Positions 24,217 to 33,410 are shown, counted from the stretch's first letter. The stretch: 49,402 bases of DNA from Phycisphaerales bacterium (GCA_022447205.1 JAKVBQ010000009.1:44986-94387); one strand, 5' to 3'. Notes: generated by a model not told the origin, from the sequence alone. Made by a program: numbers and translations.

Positions 24217-25437
24217 TCAGGGGGTGTCGGTGTCGTCGAATTCGAACGACGCGATCGAGCTGCTGGTCTCTTCGTCGCTCCCAACCGGTCCCTGCATCAT
24301 CTGGAGACGTTCTGCGGCGATCGCCAGTCCCTGGTCTGCAGCGGTTCTCAGCCACATCGTCGCCAGCTCGACATCCTGGGGAACACCTTCTCCCTTGATG
24401 TACATGAGTGCGAGGTTGTTCTGTGCGGAGGCAACGCCCTGGTCTGCTGCAAGCTGCAGGTAACGAGCGGCCTGCTCGAAGTTCTGCTCGGTGCCAAGGC
24501 CTTCATGGCACATCATGCCGAACGTGGCCTGTGCGATCGGGGTGCCCGCATCAGCGGCATTCCCGATCAGTGTCGCCGCGAGCGTCACGTCCTGGTCGAA
24601 GGCGATGCCCTCGAGGTACATCCAGCCCAGCATGAAGTCGGCCTCGGCGCATCCGTTGTCGGATGAACGGAACAGCCACTCCGCGGCGGCATCATGGTCC
24701 TGGGAGACCCCGACACCGTCGTAGTACATCAGTGCCAGGGAAGCCTGTGCGGAGGCATCACCCTGTTCTGCCGCCATGCCGAACCAATGTGCGGATTGCT
24801 CGTCATTCTTCTCGACTCCTCGGCCTTCGTAGCAGAGCGTGCCCATCATCTCCTGAGCATCCGCATTGCCCTTGCTGGCCGAGCGTTCGAACCAGCGCGC
24901 GGCTTCCTTCTCATCCGCCTGGCAACCGGATCCCACGAGGTACATCATGCCGAGATGGTTCTCCGCTGCTGCGTGGCCCTGCCTTGCCGCACGGTCGAAC
25001 CATTCGGTCGCCGAGTCACGGTCGATTCCGGTTCCCCTGCCTTCGAAGTACATCATGCCGAGGCTGTTCTGGGCCGGTGCATGGCCCTGTTCCGCGGACT
25101 TGCGGTACCAGTCGAACGCCACGACGTCATCGGCGTCGACGCCTTCGCCATGCTCGTGGAAGCTGCCGACGTGGAACTGGGCCTCCGGATCGCCGGCTTC
25201 GGCGAGCAGGGTCCATTCCTCGATCGTGATGTCGTCGGTGAACTGCTCCACGTCGGCCTGGTCGGTGGTCGTGATCACGGGTGCATCCGCGGACACGACC
25301 GTCGAGCCTTCGATCGAATCGTCGCCTGTCGTGGTGTTCAACGAGGAACAACCGGACAGACCGATGCCGAGAAGGAGTGTGGAGAAGAGGGGAAGAGCGG
25401 TGTTGTTGTAGTAGGACATGGAACCGGAGATCGACAT
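24217..25437 (-). CDS. Sel1-repeat lipoprotein
   Basis: This 406-residue protein has a lipoprotein signal ending in Gly-Leu-Ser-Gly-Cys near residue 30, an Asp/Thr-rich linker, and then eight consecutive Sel1-like repeats of 36 residues (pattern Ala-x-Ala-Gln-x-x-Leu-Gly-x-Met-Tyr-x-x-Gly-x-Gly) with a partial ninth, covering about 85-380. Sel1 solenoids bind proteins and often act in envelope assembly or signalling. The start could be 25437 or 25419; neither has a strong ribosome site, and a short CCGAG/CTCGG hairpin abuts the first. Confidence 0.87.
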   Translation of the reverse strand: MSISGSMSYYNNTALPLFSTLLLGIGLSGCSSLNTTTGDDSIEGSTVVSADAPVITTTDQADVEQFTDDITIEEWTLLAEAGDPEAQFHVGSFHEHGEGVDADDVVAFDWYRKSAEQGHAPAQNSLGMMYFEGRGTGIDRDSATEWFDRAARQGHAAAENHLGMMYLVGSGCQADEKEAARWFERSASKGNADAQEMMGTLCYEGRGVEKNDEQSAHWFGMAAEQGDASAQASLALMYYDGVGVSQDHDAAAEWLFRSSDNGCAEADFMLGWMYLEGIAFDQDVTLAATLIGNAADAGTPIAQATFGMMCHEGLGTEQNFEQAARYLQLAADQGVASAQNNLALMYIKGEGVPQDVELATMWLRTAADQGLAIAAERLQMMQGPVGSDEETSSSIASFEFDDTDTP

Positions 25438-25537
25438 GATCCGAGGCTCGGTTTTTCGTTCCTTCGCGAAACGCCCCCTTTTCGTTCGGTCTGTGCGGTG
25501 TTTGTGGGCTGCCATGCCACCTTGCGGGCGGCGGCGA

Positions 25538-26623
25538 TCAGAGTGCTGCCAGCCGCCTGGCGACATCGAGTTCGATCAGGGCCTCCACCAGCGGTGTCAT
25601 GCGGCCCTGCATCAGTTCGCCGAGGTTGAAGGAGCTGCCGAGCCGATGATCGACCGCGAGGTTCTCCTTGTACCGGTAGGTTCTGATCTTCTCCGCCCGA
25701 CCGCCGGATCCGATCATCGAAGCCCGTTCCCGGGCCCGTTTCTCATCGAGTTCCTTCTGCTGGCGCTCGTAGAGTCGTGCGCGGAGCAGGCGCCAGGCCT
25801 TTTCCCGGTTCTGGGCCTGGGACTTCGTCTCCTGCATGCGGACTTCGATTCCCGTCGGTTGGTGGATCAGGTGGACGGCGGTCGCCACCTTGTTCACGTT
25901 CTGCCCTCCGGGCCCCTGGGCGGTGGTGATCGATTCCTTGACGTCGCTGCGATCGAGTTCGACCGCGACCTCCTCTGGCTGGGCGAGGACCGCGACGGTG
26001 GCCGTCGAGGTGTGGATCCGGCCCTGGGCTTCCGTCGCGGGGACCCGCTTCACCTGGTGGGTGCCGCCTTCATAGCCGAGCTCGCTCCATGCACCCTCGC
26101 CCTCGAGTTCAGCGATCACGCTCTTGGCGCCACCCTTCTCACCCGGCTGGAGGTCGAGGATCTCGAAGCTCCACCCCCGACTGCCTGCGTAGCGCTGGTA
26201 CATCTCGAGGAGGTCACCGGCCCAGATGCCGGCTTCATCACCACCGACTCCGGCCCGGATCTCGAGGATCATCGCCCCGACCGCCTTGTCTTCCGCGGTG
26301 ACGAGTTCGGTCTTCACGGCCTCGATGAGCGACATTCGCCTGGTCTTCAGTGCCGGGAGCTCCTCCCGGGCGAGGCCGATCAGTTCCTCGTCCTCTCCGG
26401 CCTGGATCGCTTCCTCGAGTTCACTGGATTCCGCCTCGATCCGCCGGACCTCCCGCCAGCGAAGGACCGGGCCTTCCAGCGCGGCACGCTTGATCGAAAG
26501 GGCGCGGACCCTGGTGTGATCGCCGAGGACTTCAGGATCAAGCAGTTGCGAGGCGATCGCCTCGAACTGCTCGTCCATCTCATCAAGTCTTCTGGCGAGA
26601 TTGTCCGGGACCGAATCGCTCAT
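25538..26623 (-). CDS. prfA: Peptide chain release factor 1
   Basis: This 361-residue protein has the normal RF1 length. It recognises UAA and UAG and triggers peptide release. The stop-codon tripeptide Pro-Ala-Thr (in Arg-Val-Pro-Ala-Thr-Glu) marks RF1 rather than RF2 (Ser-Pro-Phe). The catalytic Gly-Gly-Gln lies in Gly-Pro-Gly-Gly-Gln-Asn-Val-Asn-Lys. It follows rpmE, an order common in bacteria. prmC, the methylase that often follows, is absent; a Sel1 gene comes next. Confidence 0.96.
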   Translation of the reverse strand: MSDSVPDNLARRLDEMDEQFEAIASQLLDPEVLGDHTRVRALSIKRAALEGPVLRWREVRRIEAESSELEEAIQAGEDEELIGLAREELPALKTRRMSLIEAVKTELVTAEDKAVGAMILEIRAGVGGDEAGIWAGDLLEMYQRYAGSRGWSFEILDLQPGEKGGAKSVIAELEGEGAWSELGYEGGTHQVKRVPATEAQGRIHTSTATVAVLAQPEEVAVELDRSDVKESITTAQGPGGQNVNKVATAVHLIHQPTGIEVRMQETKSQAQNREKAWRLLRARLYERQQKELDEKRARERASMIGSGGRAEKIRTYRYKENLAVDHRLGSSFNLGELMQGRMTPLVEALIELDVARRLAAL

Positions 26624-26650
26624 GGTTCACCAGGTCACGATGCCAAGACA

Positions 26651-26678
26651 ACAGCCGTGCCTGGTGTGGCACGGCTGT
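26651..26678. terminator. Hairpin between rpmE and prfA
   Basis: A perfect 11-bp stem (ACAGCCGTGCC / GGCACGGCTGT, loop of 6) sits in the 77-base spacer. It lacks a T run on the minus strand, so it may act as an attenuator or mRNA-processing site rather than a full terminator. Confidence 0.5.
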
Positions 26679-26700
26679 ACTGGTTTCGGTTGAAATGGTG

Positions 26701-26928
26701 CTACTTCTTCTTCTTGTTCTTGAAGTAGTCGCCCTGGAACTTCTTCTGGAAGCGTTCCACGCGTCCCGTCGTGTCGACGAACGAGCTGTTGCCCGTGAAG
26801 AAGGGGTGGGAGCCCGACCAGACCTCGACCGCCATTTCCGGGACGGTGGCGCCAACGGTCATGACATGCTCTCCTCGGAAGAAGACCTTGCAGTCAGGGT
26901 GCCACTCGGGGTGTGTGTCCTTCTTCAT
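26701..26928 (-). CDS. rpmE: Ribosomal protein L31, zinc-independent form
   Basis: This 75-residue protein begins Met-Lys-Lys-Asp-Thr-His-Pro-Glu-Trp-His-Pro, the L31 N-terminus. It continues through Val-Trp-Ser-Gly-Ser-His-Pro-Phe-Phe-Thr-Gly, typical of the family, to a Lys-rich tail. Only one cysteine (Asp-Cys-Lys) remains where zinc-type L31 has a CxxC pair, so it should not hold zinc. It is a structural protein of the large ribosomal subunit. prfA follows on the same strand. Confidence 0.95.
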   Translation of the reverse strand: MKKDTHPEWHPDCKVFFRGEHVMTVGATVPEMAVEVWSGSHPFFTGNSSFVDTTGRVERFQKKFQGDYFKNKKKK

Positions 26929-27054
26929 GTCTGGACTCCGGGGTCGTTGGAAGTGTATCGGACGGTACTCACGGAGCGTACCTGCCAGGCAGCTCCGAGC
27001 CGCGCATCCTAGGGGAATATCCGCGCAAGGGCAATCCTCAAGCTCTCGAAAGCC

Positions 27055-27082
27055 TTGACCGATGAAGAGAGATGGGTATCCT
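27055..27082 (+). promoter_or_regulatory. Promoter of tRNA-Asn
   Basis: TTGACC (27055-27060) and TATCCT (27077-27082) with a 16-base spacer form a good sigma70-type promoter. Transcription would start about 12 bases before the mature tRNA. Confidence 0.65.
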
Positions 27083-27101
27083 TGCCCGTCTGAAAACTCA
27101 A

Positions 27102-27174
27102 TCCCCTGTAGCTCAATTGGTAGAGCGAGCGGCTGTTAACCGCTAGGTTGCTGGTTCGAGTCCAGCCGGGGGAG
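27102..27174 (+). tRNA. tRNA-Asn, anticodon GUU
   Basis: The 73-base cloverleaf has acceptor stem TCCCCTG/CGGGGGA, anticodon stem AGCGG/CCGCT around loop CTGTTAA (anticodon GTT), and T loop TTCGAGT. CCA is not encoded. Confidence 0.97.
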
Positions 27175-27178
27175 TTCC

Positions 27179-27209
27179 AGGCCTCCTTCACGGCGATGGG
27201 GGCCTTTTT
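27179..27209 (+). terminator. Intrinsic terminator of tRNA-Asn
   Basis: The stem AGGCCTCC / GGGGGCCT (one G-T pair, 11-base loop) is followed directly by a run of T residues, only 4 bases after the tRNA 3' end. Confidence 0.85.
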
Positions 27210-27374
27210 CTTGCCATCAGGAGGGGTTGGGGCGATCCGTCCCCAGGGGGTCTCCAGAGGCGACGGAAGGGGCAGCCGGATGGCGTCGGGCGCACAGGGC
27301 TCATCGCTCGAAGCGCACGTCGTCGACGGCACCTTCAAGACTGCCGCGCACACCCGATCTGAATAATCGAGGGC

Positions 27375-27380
27375 TATGAT
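27375..27380 (+). promoter_or_regulatory. Candidate -10 element of the GAPDH-arsJ unit
   Basis: TATGAT (5 of 6 consensus) ends 8 bases before the ATG at 27389, so the mRNA would be leaderless or nearly so. I see no convincing ArsR- or PhoB-type operator beside it. The remainder of 27210-27374 holds nothing recognisable. Confidence 0.4.
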
Positions 27381-27388
27381 CATCTCTC

Positions 27389-28423
27389 ATGAGCACTCGT
27401 CTCGGCATCAACGGTTTCGGTCGCATGGGACGCCTGGTGGTTCGCGCCCTGCAGCAGCACCCCGGCCTCGAACTCGTCCACGTCAACGAGCCGAAGGGTG
27501 GTGTCGACTGCGCGGCCCATCTCCTCGAGTTCGACACCGTCCACGGTCGATTCGACGGCACGGTGTCGGTCCTCGACGGTGGTCTCGAGATCGACGGTCG
27601 TCGGGTCGGCTTCAGTGAACACGACGAGCCGGGAGCCGTGCCCTGGGACGAGGCTGGTGTCGACCTGGTGCTCGAGTGCAGTGGTCGCTTTCGGACCATG
27701 GCGCTGCTCGAACCCTACTTCGAGCGCGGGGTGCGCAAGGTGGTGGTCGCGGCGCCGGTGCATGACGAACGGGTGCTCAACATCGTCATGGGGTGCAACG
27801 ATCACCTCTACGACCCTGATGTCCACGACATCGTCACCGCGGCCAGCTGCACGACGAACTGCATCGCGCCGGTGGTCAAGGTGCTGCACGAGGCGATCGG
27901 CATCGAACGCGGCTCCATCACGACGATCCATGACGTGACCAACACCCAGGTGGTCGTCGACGCCCCGCACAAGGATCTGCGTCGTGCGAGGAGCGCGCTC
28001 AACGCCCTGATCCCGACCTCGACCGGATCGGCGACCGCGATCACCCTGATCTACCCGGAACTCAAGGGCAGGCTCGACGGCGTCGCGGTCCGGGTCCCGC
28101 TCCTGAACGCGTCCCTGACCGACTGTGTCTTCACCCTTGCTCGTGAGACCACCGTGGAGGAACTCAACGGGTTCTTCTCCAGTGCCGCCGAGCATGGCTT
28201 GAAGGGGATCCTGGGGTGCGAGACCCGTCCGCTGGTCTCGACCGACTACGTCAACGACACCCGCTCCGGCATCGTGGACGCGCCCTCGACGATGGTGGTC
28301 GACGGTTCCATGGTGAAGGTCCTCGTCTGGTACGACAACGAGTACGGCTACGTCCACAGGATGGCCGAACTTGCATCGAAGGTCGCTTCCGGGATCGCGA
28401 CGACCCGTTCGGCGAAGGCATGA
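27389..28423 (+). CDS. Glyceraldehyde-3-phosphate dehydrogenase, ArsJ-associated type
   Basis: This 344-residue enzyme has the NAD-binding [10 protein letters not shown] and the catalytic Cys154 in Ala-Ala-Ser-Cys-Thr-Thr-Asn-Cys. The stretch [15 protein letters not shown] differs from housekeeping GapA (Tyr-Thr-x-Asp-Gln). The stop overlaps the next start (ATGA), and that gene is arsJ. In the known pathway this GAPDH uses arsenate in place of phosphate to make 1-arseno-3-phosphoglycerate, which ArsJ exports. A role in central glycolysis as well cannot be excluded. Confidence 0.92.
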   Translation: MSTRLGINGFGRMGRLVVRALQQHPGLELVHVNEPKGGVDCAAHLLEFDTVHGRFDGTVSVLDGGLEIDGRRVGFSEHDEPGAVPWDEAGVDLVLECSGRFRTMALLEPYFERGVRKVVVAAPVHDERVLNIVMGCNDHLYDPDVHDIVTAASCTTNCIAPVVKVLHEAIGIERGSITTIHDVTNTQVVVDAPHKDLRRARSALNALIPTSTGSATAITLIYPELKGRLDGVAVRVPLLNASLTDCVFTLARETTVEELNGFFSSAAEHGLKGILGCETRPLVSTDYVNDTRSGIVDAPSTMVVDGSMVKVLVWYDNEYGYVHRMAELASKVASGIATTRSAKA

Positions 28424-29649
28424 ACGTCCGCAGCTACGCCCTCGTGACCGGCGCCTACTGGGCGTTCACCATCACCGACGGCGCGTTGCGCATGCTGGTC
28501 CTGCTCCATTTCGCGTTCCTCGGGTACGACCCGCTGACCCTTGCCTTCCTCTTCCTGCTCTACGAGTTCTGCGGGGTGGTCACGAACCTCTGCGGAGGCT
28601 GGCTCGGCACCCGGTTCGGCCTGCGGTCGACGCTGCTGTCCGGGCTTGCACTGCAGGTCGTGGCCCTGGTCGCCCTGTCCTTCGTGAACCGGGCATGGCT
28701 GCCCTGGGTCAGTGTCGTCTGGGTGATGGGGGCGCAGGGCATGTCGGGGATCGCCAAGGACCTCACCAAGATGAGTGCGAAGAGTGCGCTCAAGTTCATC
28801 GTCAAGGACGCTGATCGGGACGTCGAACACTCCCGGCTCTTCACCTGGGTGGCGGTCCTCACCGGATCGAAGAACACCCTGAAGGGCGTTGGCTTCTTCG
28901 TCGGTGGCGGGCTCCTCGCCTGGCTCGGATTCACCACCGCCCTGTGGGCGATGGCGGGGGGGCTGTTCGTCGTCCTCTGTCTCGGCCTGCTTCTGGTCAC
29001 CGACCAGCTCGGCACGCTTCGACAGAAGCCATCGATCCGAACGATCCTCTCGAAGTCCCCGGCGATCAATCGCCTCTCCCTGGCGCGCTTCTTCCTCTTC
29101 GGTGCACGCGACATCTGGTTCGTGGTGGGGCTGCCGCTCTATCTCTACGAGGTGCTCGAGTGGTCCTTCGAGGGGGTGGGTGCGTTCATGGCCTGCTGGG
29201 TGATCGGATACGGCCTCGTGCAGTCACTGGCACCGAGGTTCGTCGCGCGAGGTGGCCGTGTCGTCGAGTCCGCCCGTCTCTGGGCGCTGGCGCTCGCTCT
29301 GGTCACCTTGTCGATCGCCCTCGCGACCACCCTCGGCCTGCGCCCGGAACGCTCGATCCTCGTCGGACTCGCCGTCTTCGGCGTGGTCTTCGCGATCAAT
29401 TCGTCGATCCACTCCTTCCTGATCCTCGCCTACACCGACGACCGGGACGTGGCATTGGACGTCGGCTTCTACTATTCCGCGAACGCAGCCGGACGCCTGG
29501 CCGGCACCCTGTTCTCCGGTCTCGCCTACCTCGGAGGCGGCATCACGGCGTGCCTGTGGACCTCGGCCGCGTTCCTGCTGGTCGCATGGTGCTGTTCTCT
29601 GGCATTGCCCGGAACGACATCTGCCGGTGAGCTCGCCGGCGAATCGTAG
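28420..29649 (+). CDS. arsJ: Organoarsenical efflux MFS transporter ArsJ
   Basis: This 409-residue major facilitator protein has about 12 membrane spans. The block [10 protein letters not shown], followed by [20 protein letters not shown], is the pattern I associate with ArsJ. Its start overlaps the GAPDH stop by ATGA, so translation is coupled. Known ArsJ exports 1-arseno-3-phosphoglycerate, which then breaks down outside the cell to release arsenate. No arsR, arsC or acr3/arsB lies in the window, so this is a minimal two-gene unit. Confidence 0.88.
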   Translation: MNVRSYALVTGAYWAFTITDGALRMLVLLHFAFLGYDPLTLAFLFLLYEFCGVVTNLCGGWLGTRFGLRSTLLSGLALQVVALVALSFVNRAWLPWVSVVWVMGAQGMSGIAKDLTKMSAKSALKFIVKDADRDVEHSRLFTWVAVLTGSKNTLKGVGFFVGGGLLAWLGFTTALWAMAGGLFVVLCLGLLLVTDQLGTLRQKPSIRTILSKSPAINRLSLARFFLFGARDIWFVVGLPLYLYEVLEWSFEGVGAFMACWVIGYGLVQSLAPRFVARGGRVVESARLWALALALVTLSIALATTLGLRPERSILVGLAVFGVVFAINSSIHSFLILAYTDDRDVALDVGFYYSANAAGRLAGTLFSGLAYLGGGITACLWTSAAFLLVAWCCSLALPGTTSAGELAGES

Positions 29650-29652
29650 AAT
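29647..29652 (+). promoter_or_regulatory. Candidate -10 element overlapping the arsJ stop
   Basis: TAGAAT overlaps the TAG stop of arsJ and ends 6 bases before the ATG at 29659, so the next gene may be transcribed from its own near-leaderless start. Confidence 0.35.
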
Positions 29653-29658
29653 GGGGGC

Positions 29659-32034
29659 ATGATGATGCCCACCCTGATCCTGTTCGCCGCTGCCTCCATG
29701 GCTGCGAGTCCGCCGCCCCTCGAGATCGGAACGGAGCGGCAGCTCTTCGTCGATCACCACCTCGTCGATTCGATGAGCGCTGTCGACTTCGTGCTCGGCA
29801 CCCCGCGCGACGAAGGGCCGGTCTTCACGTTCGACCGGATCTGGGAGGGACCGTTCTGTGGCTACTCCACGGTCATCCGGGATGGCGACCGCTTCCTTCT
29901 CTACTACCGCGGGCTCCCGGAGGCGGGCGCGGACGGTTCGAATCGCGAGACCACCTGCGTCGCCTTGAGTGACGACGGGATCACCTGGACGCGACCGAAC
30001 CTCGGCCTGCACGAGGTCGACGGCTCCCGTGAGAACAACGTGATCCTCGCGAACGTCGCGCCGGTGACCCACAACTTCAGTCCCTTCCTGGACACTCGGC
30101 CGGGCGTCGACCCCGCGAAGCGTTTCAAGGGTCTCGGTGGGAGCGAGGCCTCCGGACTCGTCGGCTGGACCTCGCCGGACGGTCTCCACTGGACGAGGGT
30201 CCGCGAGGAACCGCTGGTGACCGGCGGCATGTTCGACTCCCAGAATGTCGCCTTCTGGTCGGAGGCCGAGCAGTGCTACATCTGTTACCTGCGGACCTGG
30301 ACGGGCGAGGGCTACTCCGGGTTCCGAACGGTGAGTCGTTCGACCTCGCCCGACTTCATCACCTGGAGCGAACCGGTCACGATGACGTTCGGCGAGGGCG
30401 GTCTCGAACACATTTACACCAACCAGACCCATCCCTACTTCCGCGCGCCACAGGTCTACATTGCGATCGCGGCACGCTTCATGCCCGGACGACAGGTGCT
30501 CTCCGACGCGGACGCGGAACGACTCGGGGTGAATCCCCGCTACTTCAAGGACTGTTCCGATGCGGTGCTGATGACCTCGCGTGGCGGAACGAGCTACGAC
30601 CGGACGTTCCGGGAGGCGTTCATCCGCCCCGGGATCGGCCTCGGCAACTGGGTGTCGCGCTCGAACTATCCGGCGCTCAACATCGTCCAGACCTCGCCCA
30701 CCGAGATGTCGCTCTACGTCAACCAGAACTACGCCCAACCGACCGCGGAGCTGCGTCGCTACTCGATGCGGCTCGACGGACTGGCCTCGGTCCGTGCCGG
30801 ACACGACGGTGGCGAGCTGCTGACGAAGCCGCTGGTCTTCGCCGGGGACCGGTTGGAAGCGAACTTCGCGACCTCCGCGGCGGGTGGCATCCGGCTGGAA
30901 CTGCAGGACGCGGACGGCACGCCGATCCCCGGCTTCACCCTCGAGGACTCGATCGAACTGATCGGGAACGAGATCGCGCGCGACTTCGCCTGGCGCGGCG
31001 CTTCCGACCTCGGGGCCCTGGCCGGCACGCCGGTGCGACTTCGTTTCGTCCTTCGGGATGCCGACCTCTTCTCATTCCGTTTCGTCGATGATCCAGAGGT
31101 GCTCGAGGTCAAGCGGATCCCGAGCGATGCACCGCATGCTGCGTTCACCGATCTCCTGGCGGTGGGGGACCGGCTCTACTGCACGTTCCGGGAGGGTGAC
31201 GACCACGTGCACGGTGCGGATGGCCGGATCAGGATCGTGCTGCGCGAAGGCGACGGACCCTGGAGCTCGGTCGGTCTCCTCGAACTCCCCGGCATCGACC
31301 TGCGTGATCCGAAGCTGTCCCTCGCCCCCGACGGCCGGATCATGGTGTCGCTCGGCGGTTCCCGCTACGTGGATCGTGTCCTGCAGGATCGGAAGTCGAT
31401 GGTGAGTTTCTCCGATCAGGCGGGCAACACCTTCGAGCCACCGGTGCCGGTGGTGATCGATGAGTCGGTGCGCACGCCGAACGACTGGCTCTGGCGGGTG
31501 ACCTGGCATGACGGTGTCGCTTATGGCGTCGTCTACCAGCGTGCGGACGACGGCTGGCGGATCCAGCTCCTCCAGACCATCGATGGCGTCCACTACGACC
31601 ACGTCACGCGCCTCGCCGTGCCCGGCGAACCCAACGAGACCACGCTGCGCTTCACCGACGACGGCACGATGGTCGCGCTCATCCGGCGTGAAGGCGCCGA
31701 TCACCGTGCGGTCTTCGGTCGGGCCCGACCACCGTATGTCGACTGGTCGTTCACCACGCTCGAGAAGGCGATCGGCGGACCGGACCTGATCGAAGACGAG
31801 AGCGGCGACTGGTGGGTGTCGGGGCGTGACTACGCGGAGGGGACCCGCACGTTCGTGGCCCGACTCGGTCGCGACGGCAGGCTCCACGACACCGTCTTCC
31901 TGCCGTCCGCCGGTGACACCAGCTATCCCGGTCTGGTGCTCGAGGGCGACCGCCTGCTCGTGAGCTACTACTCGAGTCACGAAGAGCGCACGGCGATCTA
32001 CCTGGCGGAGCTCATGCTCCCCCGATCCCGTTGA
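29659..32034 (+). CDS. Large exported double beta-propeller protein, glycosidase-like
   Basis: This 791-residue protein has a short signal peptide (cut near Ala-Ser-Met-Ala-Ala-Ser). Residues about 20-380 resemble the five-bladed GH43/GH32-like propeller found in many planctomycete proteins (Gln-Leu-Phe-Val-Asp-His-His-Leu-Val; Ser-Asp-Asp-Gly-Ile-Thr-Trp-Thr-Arg-Pro; Ser-Pro-Asp-Gly-Leu-His-Trp-Thr). A beta-sandwich-like segment follows (about 380-475), then a sialidase-like propeller (about 490-791) with repeated Asp-Gly-Arg turns. Three ATGs in a row make the exact start uncertain. It probably acts on or binds a sugar outside the cytoplasm; I cannot assign catalytic residues. Confidence 0.8.
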   Translation: MMMPTLILFAAASMAASPPPLEIGTERQLFVDHHLVDSMSAVDFVLGTPRDEGPVFTFDRIWEGPFCGYSTVIRDGDRFLLYYRGLPEAGADGSNRETTCVALSDDGITWTRPNLGLHEVDGSRENNVILANVAPVTHNFSPFLDTRPGVDPAKRFKGLGGSEASGLVGWTSPDGLHWTRVREEPLVTGGMFDSQNVAFWSEAEQCYICYLRTWTGEGYSGFRTVSRSTSPDFITWSEPVTMTFGEGGLEHIYTNQTHPYFRAPQVYIAIAARFMPGRQVLSDADAERLGVNPRYFKDCSDAVLMTSRGGTSYDRTFREAFIRPGIGLGNWVSRSNYPALNIVQTSPTEMSLYVNQNYAQPTAELRRYSMRLDGLASVRAGHDGGELLTKPLVFAGDRLEANFATSAAGGIRLELQDADGTPIPGFTLEDSIELIGNEIARDFAWRGASDLGALAGTPVRLRFVLRDADLFSFRFVDDPEVLEVKRIPSDAPHAAFTDLLAVGDRLYCTFREGDDHVHGADGRIRIVLREGDGPWSSVGLLELPGIDLRDPKLSLAPDGRIMVSLGGSRYVDRVLQDRKSMVSFSDQAGNTFEPPVPVVIDESVRTPNDWLWRVTWHDGVAYGVVYQRADDGWRIQLLQTIDGVHYDHVTRLAVPGEPNETTLRFTDDGTMVALIRREGADHRAVFGRARPPYVDWSFTTLEKAIGGPDLIEDESGDWWVSGRDYAEGTRTFVARLGRDGRLHDTVFLPSAGDTSYPGLVLEGDRLLVSYYSSHEERTAIYLAELMLPRSR

Positions 32035-32055
32035 CTGCTTCTTTTTCGTTCGCCT

Positions 32056-33303
32056 TCACTCCGAGGCGTCGACTTCGCCCGGCGTGAACTCGAGCAGGGC
32101 GTGGCTCTCTTCCTCGGGAAGTTCCTCGACGCTCTTCAGCTTGCGTTCCATCGCCCGGGTTCGGGTGCCGGTCTCGCTGATCGTGTTCTGTGCGGTCTTG
32201 AGCTGCTTGCCGAGCTTGTCGAGGACGTCGCCGAACTTGCCGAACTCGGTCTTCACCGCGCCGAGCACCTCCCAGACCTCGCTCGAACGCTTCTCGATCG
32301 CGAGGGTGTGGAAGCCCATGCGCAGGGCGTTGAGGATCGCGCTGAGGGTGGTGGGGCCCGCGATCGTGATGCGCAGCTGGTTGAGCTGGTCGACGACCTT
32401 CTGCCGGCGCAACGCCTCCGCGTAGAGACCTTCCGTCGGCAGGAAGAGGATGCCGAACTCCGTGGTGTGCGGTGGAGCGACGTACTTCTCGCGGATCTCC
32501 TTCGCCGCGTTGATGATGCCGGTCTCGAGTCCCTTCGCGGCGAGTTCGACCGCTTCCGGATCGGCGCGTTCCTGCGCCTCCTGCAGGCGGATGTAATCCT
32601 CCTGCGGGAACTTCGAGTCGATCGGCAGCCAGACCTGTTCCTGGTTGGCGGTTCCGGGCAGGCGGATCGCGAATTCGACGTGTGCGTTGGAACCGGGGAT
32701 CGGCTTGACGTTCGCCTCCCACTGGGTGGCCGTCAGCATCTCCTCGAGGATCGCGCGCAGCTGGACCTCGCCCCAGGTGCCGCGGCTCTTGACGTTGGTG
32801 AGCACCTTCTTGAAGTCGCCGACGTCCTCCGCCAGCTGCTTCATCTCGCCGAGGCCCTTCTGGACCGACTCCAGTCGTTCGCCGACCTGCTTGAACGCCT
32901 CGCCGAGGCGCTTCTCGAGCGTGCCCTGCAGCTTCTCGTCGACGGTCTTCCGCATCTCGTCGAGCTTCTTCTCGTTGCCCTCGCGGAGCTGGGTGGCCTG
33001 CTTCGCCTGTTCCTCGCGCATGCCCTTGAGCTGGAGGACCAGGGTCTTCCCGAGCTGCTCGCTCACGGAATCGAGTCGCTTGCCCATCTCCTCACGAAGC
33101 TGGGCGGCGCTCTTCTCACGGCCTTCACGCGAGCGTTCGAACTCGTCGCGCATCGAGGTCTCCTGCCGCCGGACGAGTGTCTCGAGGGCCTCTTCCACCC
33201 CGGTCGCGTTGTCCGGACCGGCGTTGCCCCGCATCACCTTCACGAAAGCGGCAGTGCCGAGCAGGCAGCCGATCGCGGCAAGGATCAGGGTGATGAGTTC
33301 CAT
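32056..33303 (-). CDS. rmuC: RmuC-family DNA recombination protein
   Basis: This 415-residue protein has an N-terminal membrane anchor (about 3-21). A long charged coiled-coil covers about 35-165, and the RmuC domain follows (Lys-Ser-Arg-Gly-Thr-Trp-Gly-Glu-Val-Gln-Leu near 165, then Leu-Pro-Ile-Asp-Ser-Lys-Phe-Pro and Phe-Leu-Pro-Thr-Glu-Gly-Leu-Tyr-Ala-Glu-Ala). RmuC proteins limit rearrangements at inverted repeats and have a restriction-endonuclease-like core. The tail is acidic. The ATG at 33303 was chosen because the membrane segment begins there and a -10-like hexamer stands 6 bases upstream. Confidence 0.93.
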   Translation of the reverse strand: MELITLILAAIGCLLGTAAFVKVMRGNAGPDNATGVEEALETLVRRQETSMRDEFERSREGREKSAAQLREEMGKRLDSVSEQLGKTLVLQLKGMREEQAKQATQLREGNEKKLDEMRKTVDEKLQGTLEKRLGEAFKQVGERLESVQKGLGEMKQLAEDVGDFKKVLTNVKSRGTWGEVQLRAILEEMLTATQWEANVKPIPGSNAHVEFAIRLPGTANQEQVWLPIDSKFPQEDYIRLQEAQERADPEAVELAAKGLETGIINAAKEIREKYVAPPHTTEFGILFLPTEGLYAEALRRQKVVDQLNQLRITIAGPTTLSAILNALRMGFHTLAIEKRSSEVWEVLGAVKTEFGKFGDVLDKLGKQLKTAQNTISETGTRTRAMERKLKSVEELPEEESHALLEFTPGEVDASE

Positions 33304-33309
33304 GGTTCG

Positions 33310-33315
33310 ATGATA
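33310..33315 (-). promoter_or_regulatory. Candidate -10 element, near-leaderless start of rmuC
   Basis: TATCAT on the minus strand ends 6 bases before the ATG. It lies beside a near-perfect inverted repeat at 33319-33343 that covers the spacer region of this promoter. Confidence 0.4.
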
Positions 33316-33318
33316 CCT

Positions 33319-33343
33319 CCCCACCCGTCATGACGGGGTGGGG
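33319..33343. repeat. Near-perfect inverted repeat upstream of rmuC
   Basis: CCCCACCCGTCA and TGACGGGGTGGGG pair around a central TCATGA, with one extra G in the right arm. It could be an operator for rmuC or a second hairpin behind katG. Confidence 0.5.
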
Positions 33344-33410
33344 AGATGATTCTGACCGATGCTGTCCACCATTCCGGTCATTCAGATCAGGAACAGTGCC
33401 GCCCTGACGC

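Noticed and set aside
27362-27400. ArsR-type operator in front of the GAPDH-arsJ unit
   Set aside because: ATGATCAT and CATGAG pieces are present but do not form a convincing 12-2-12 dyad.
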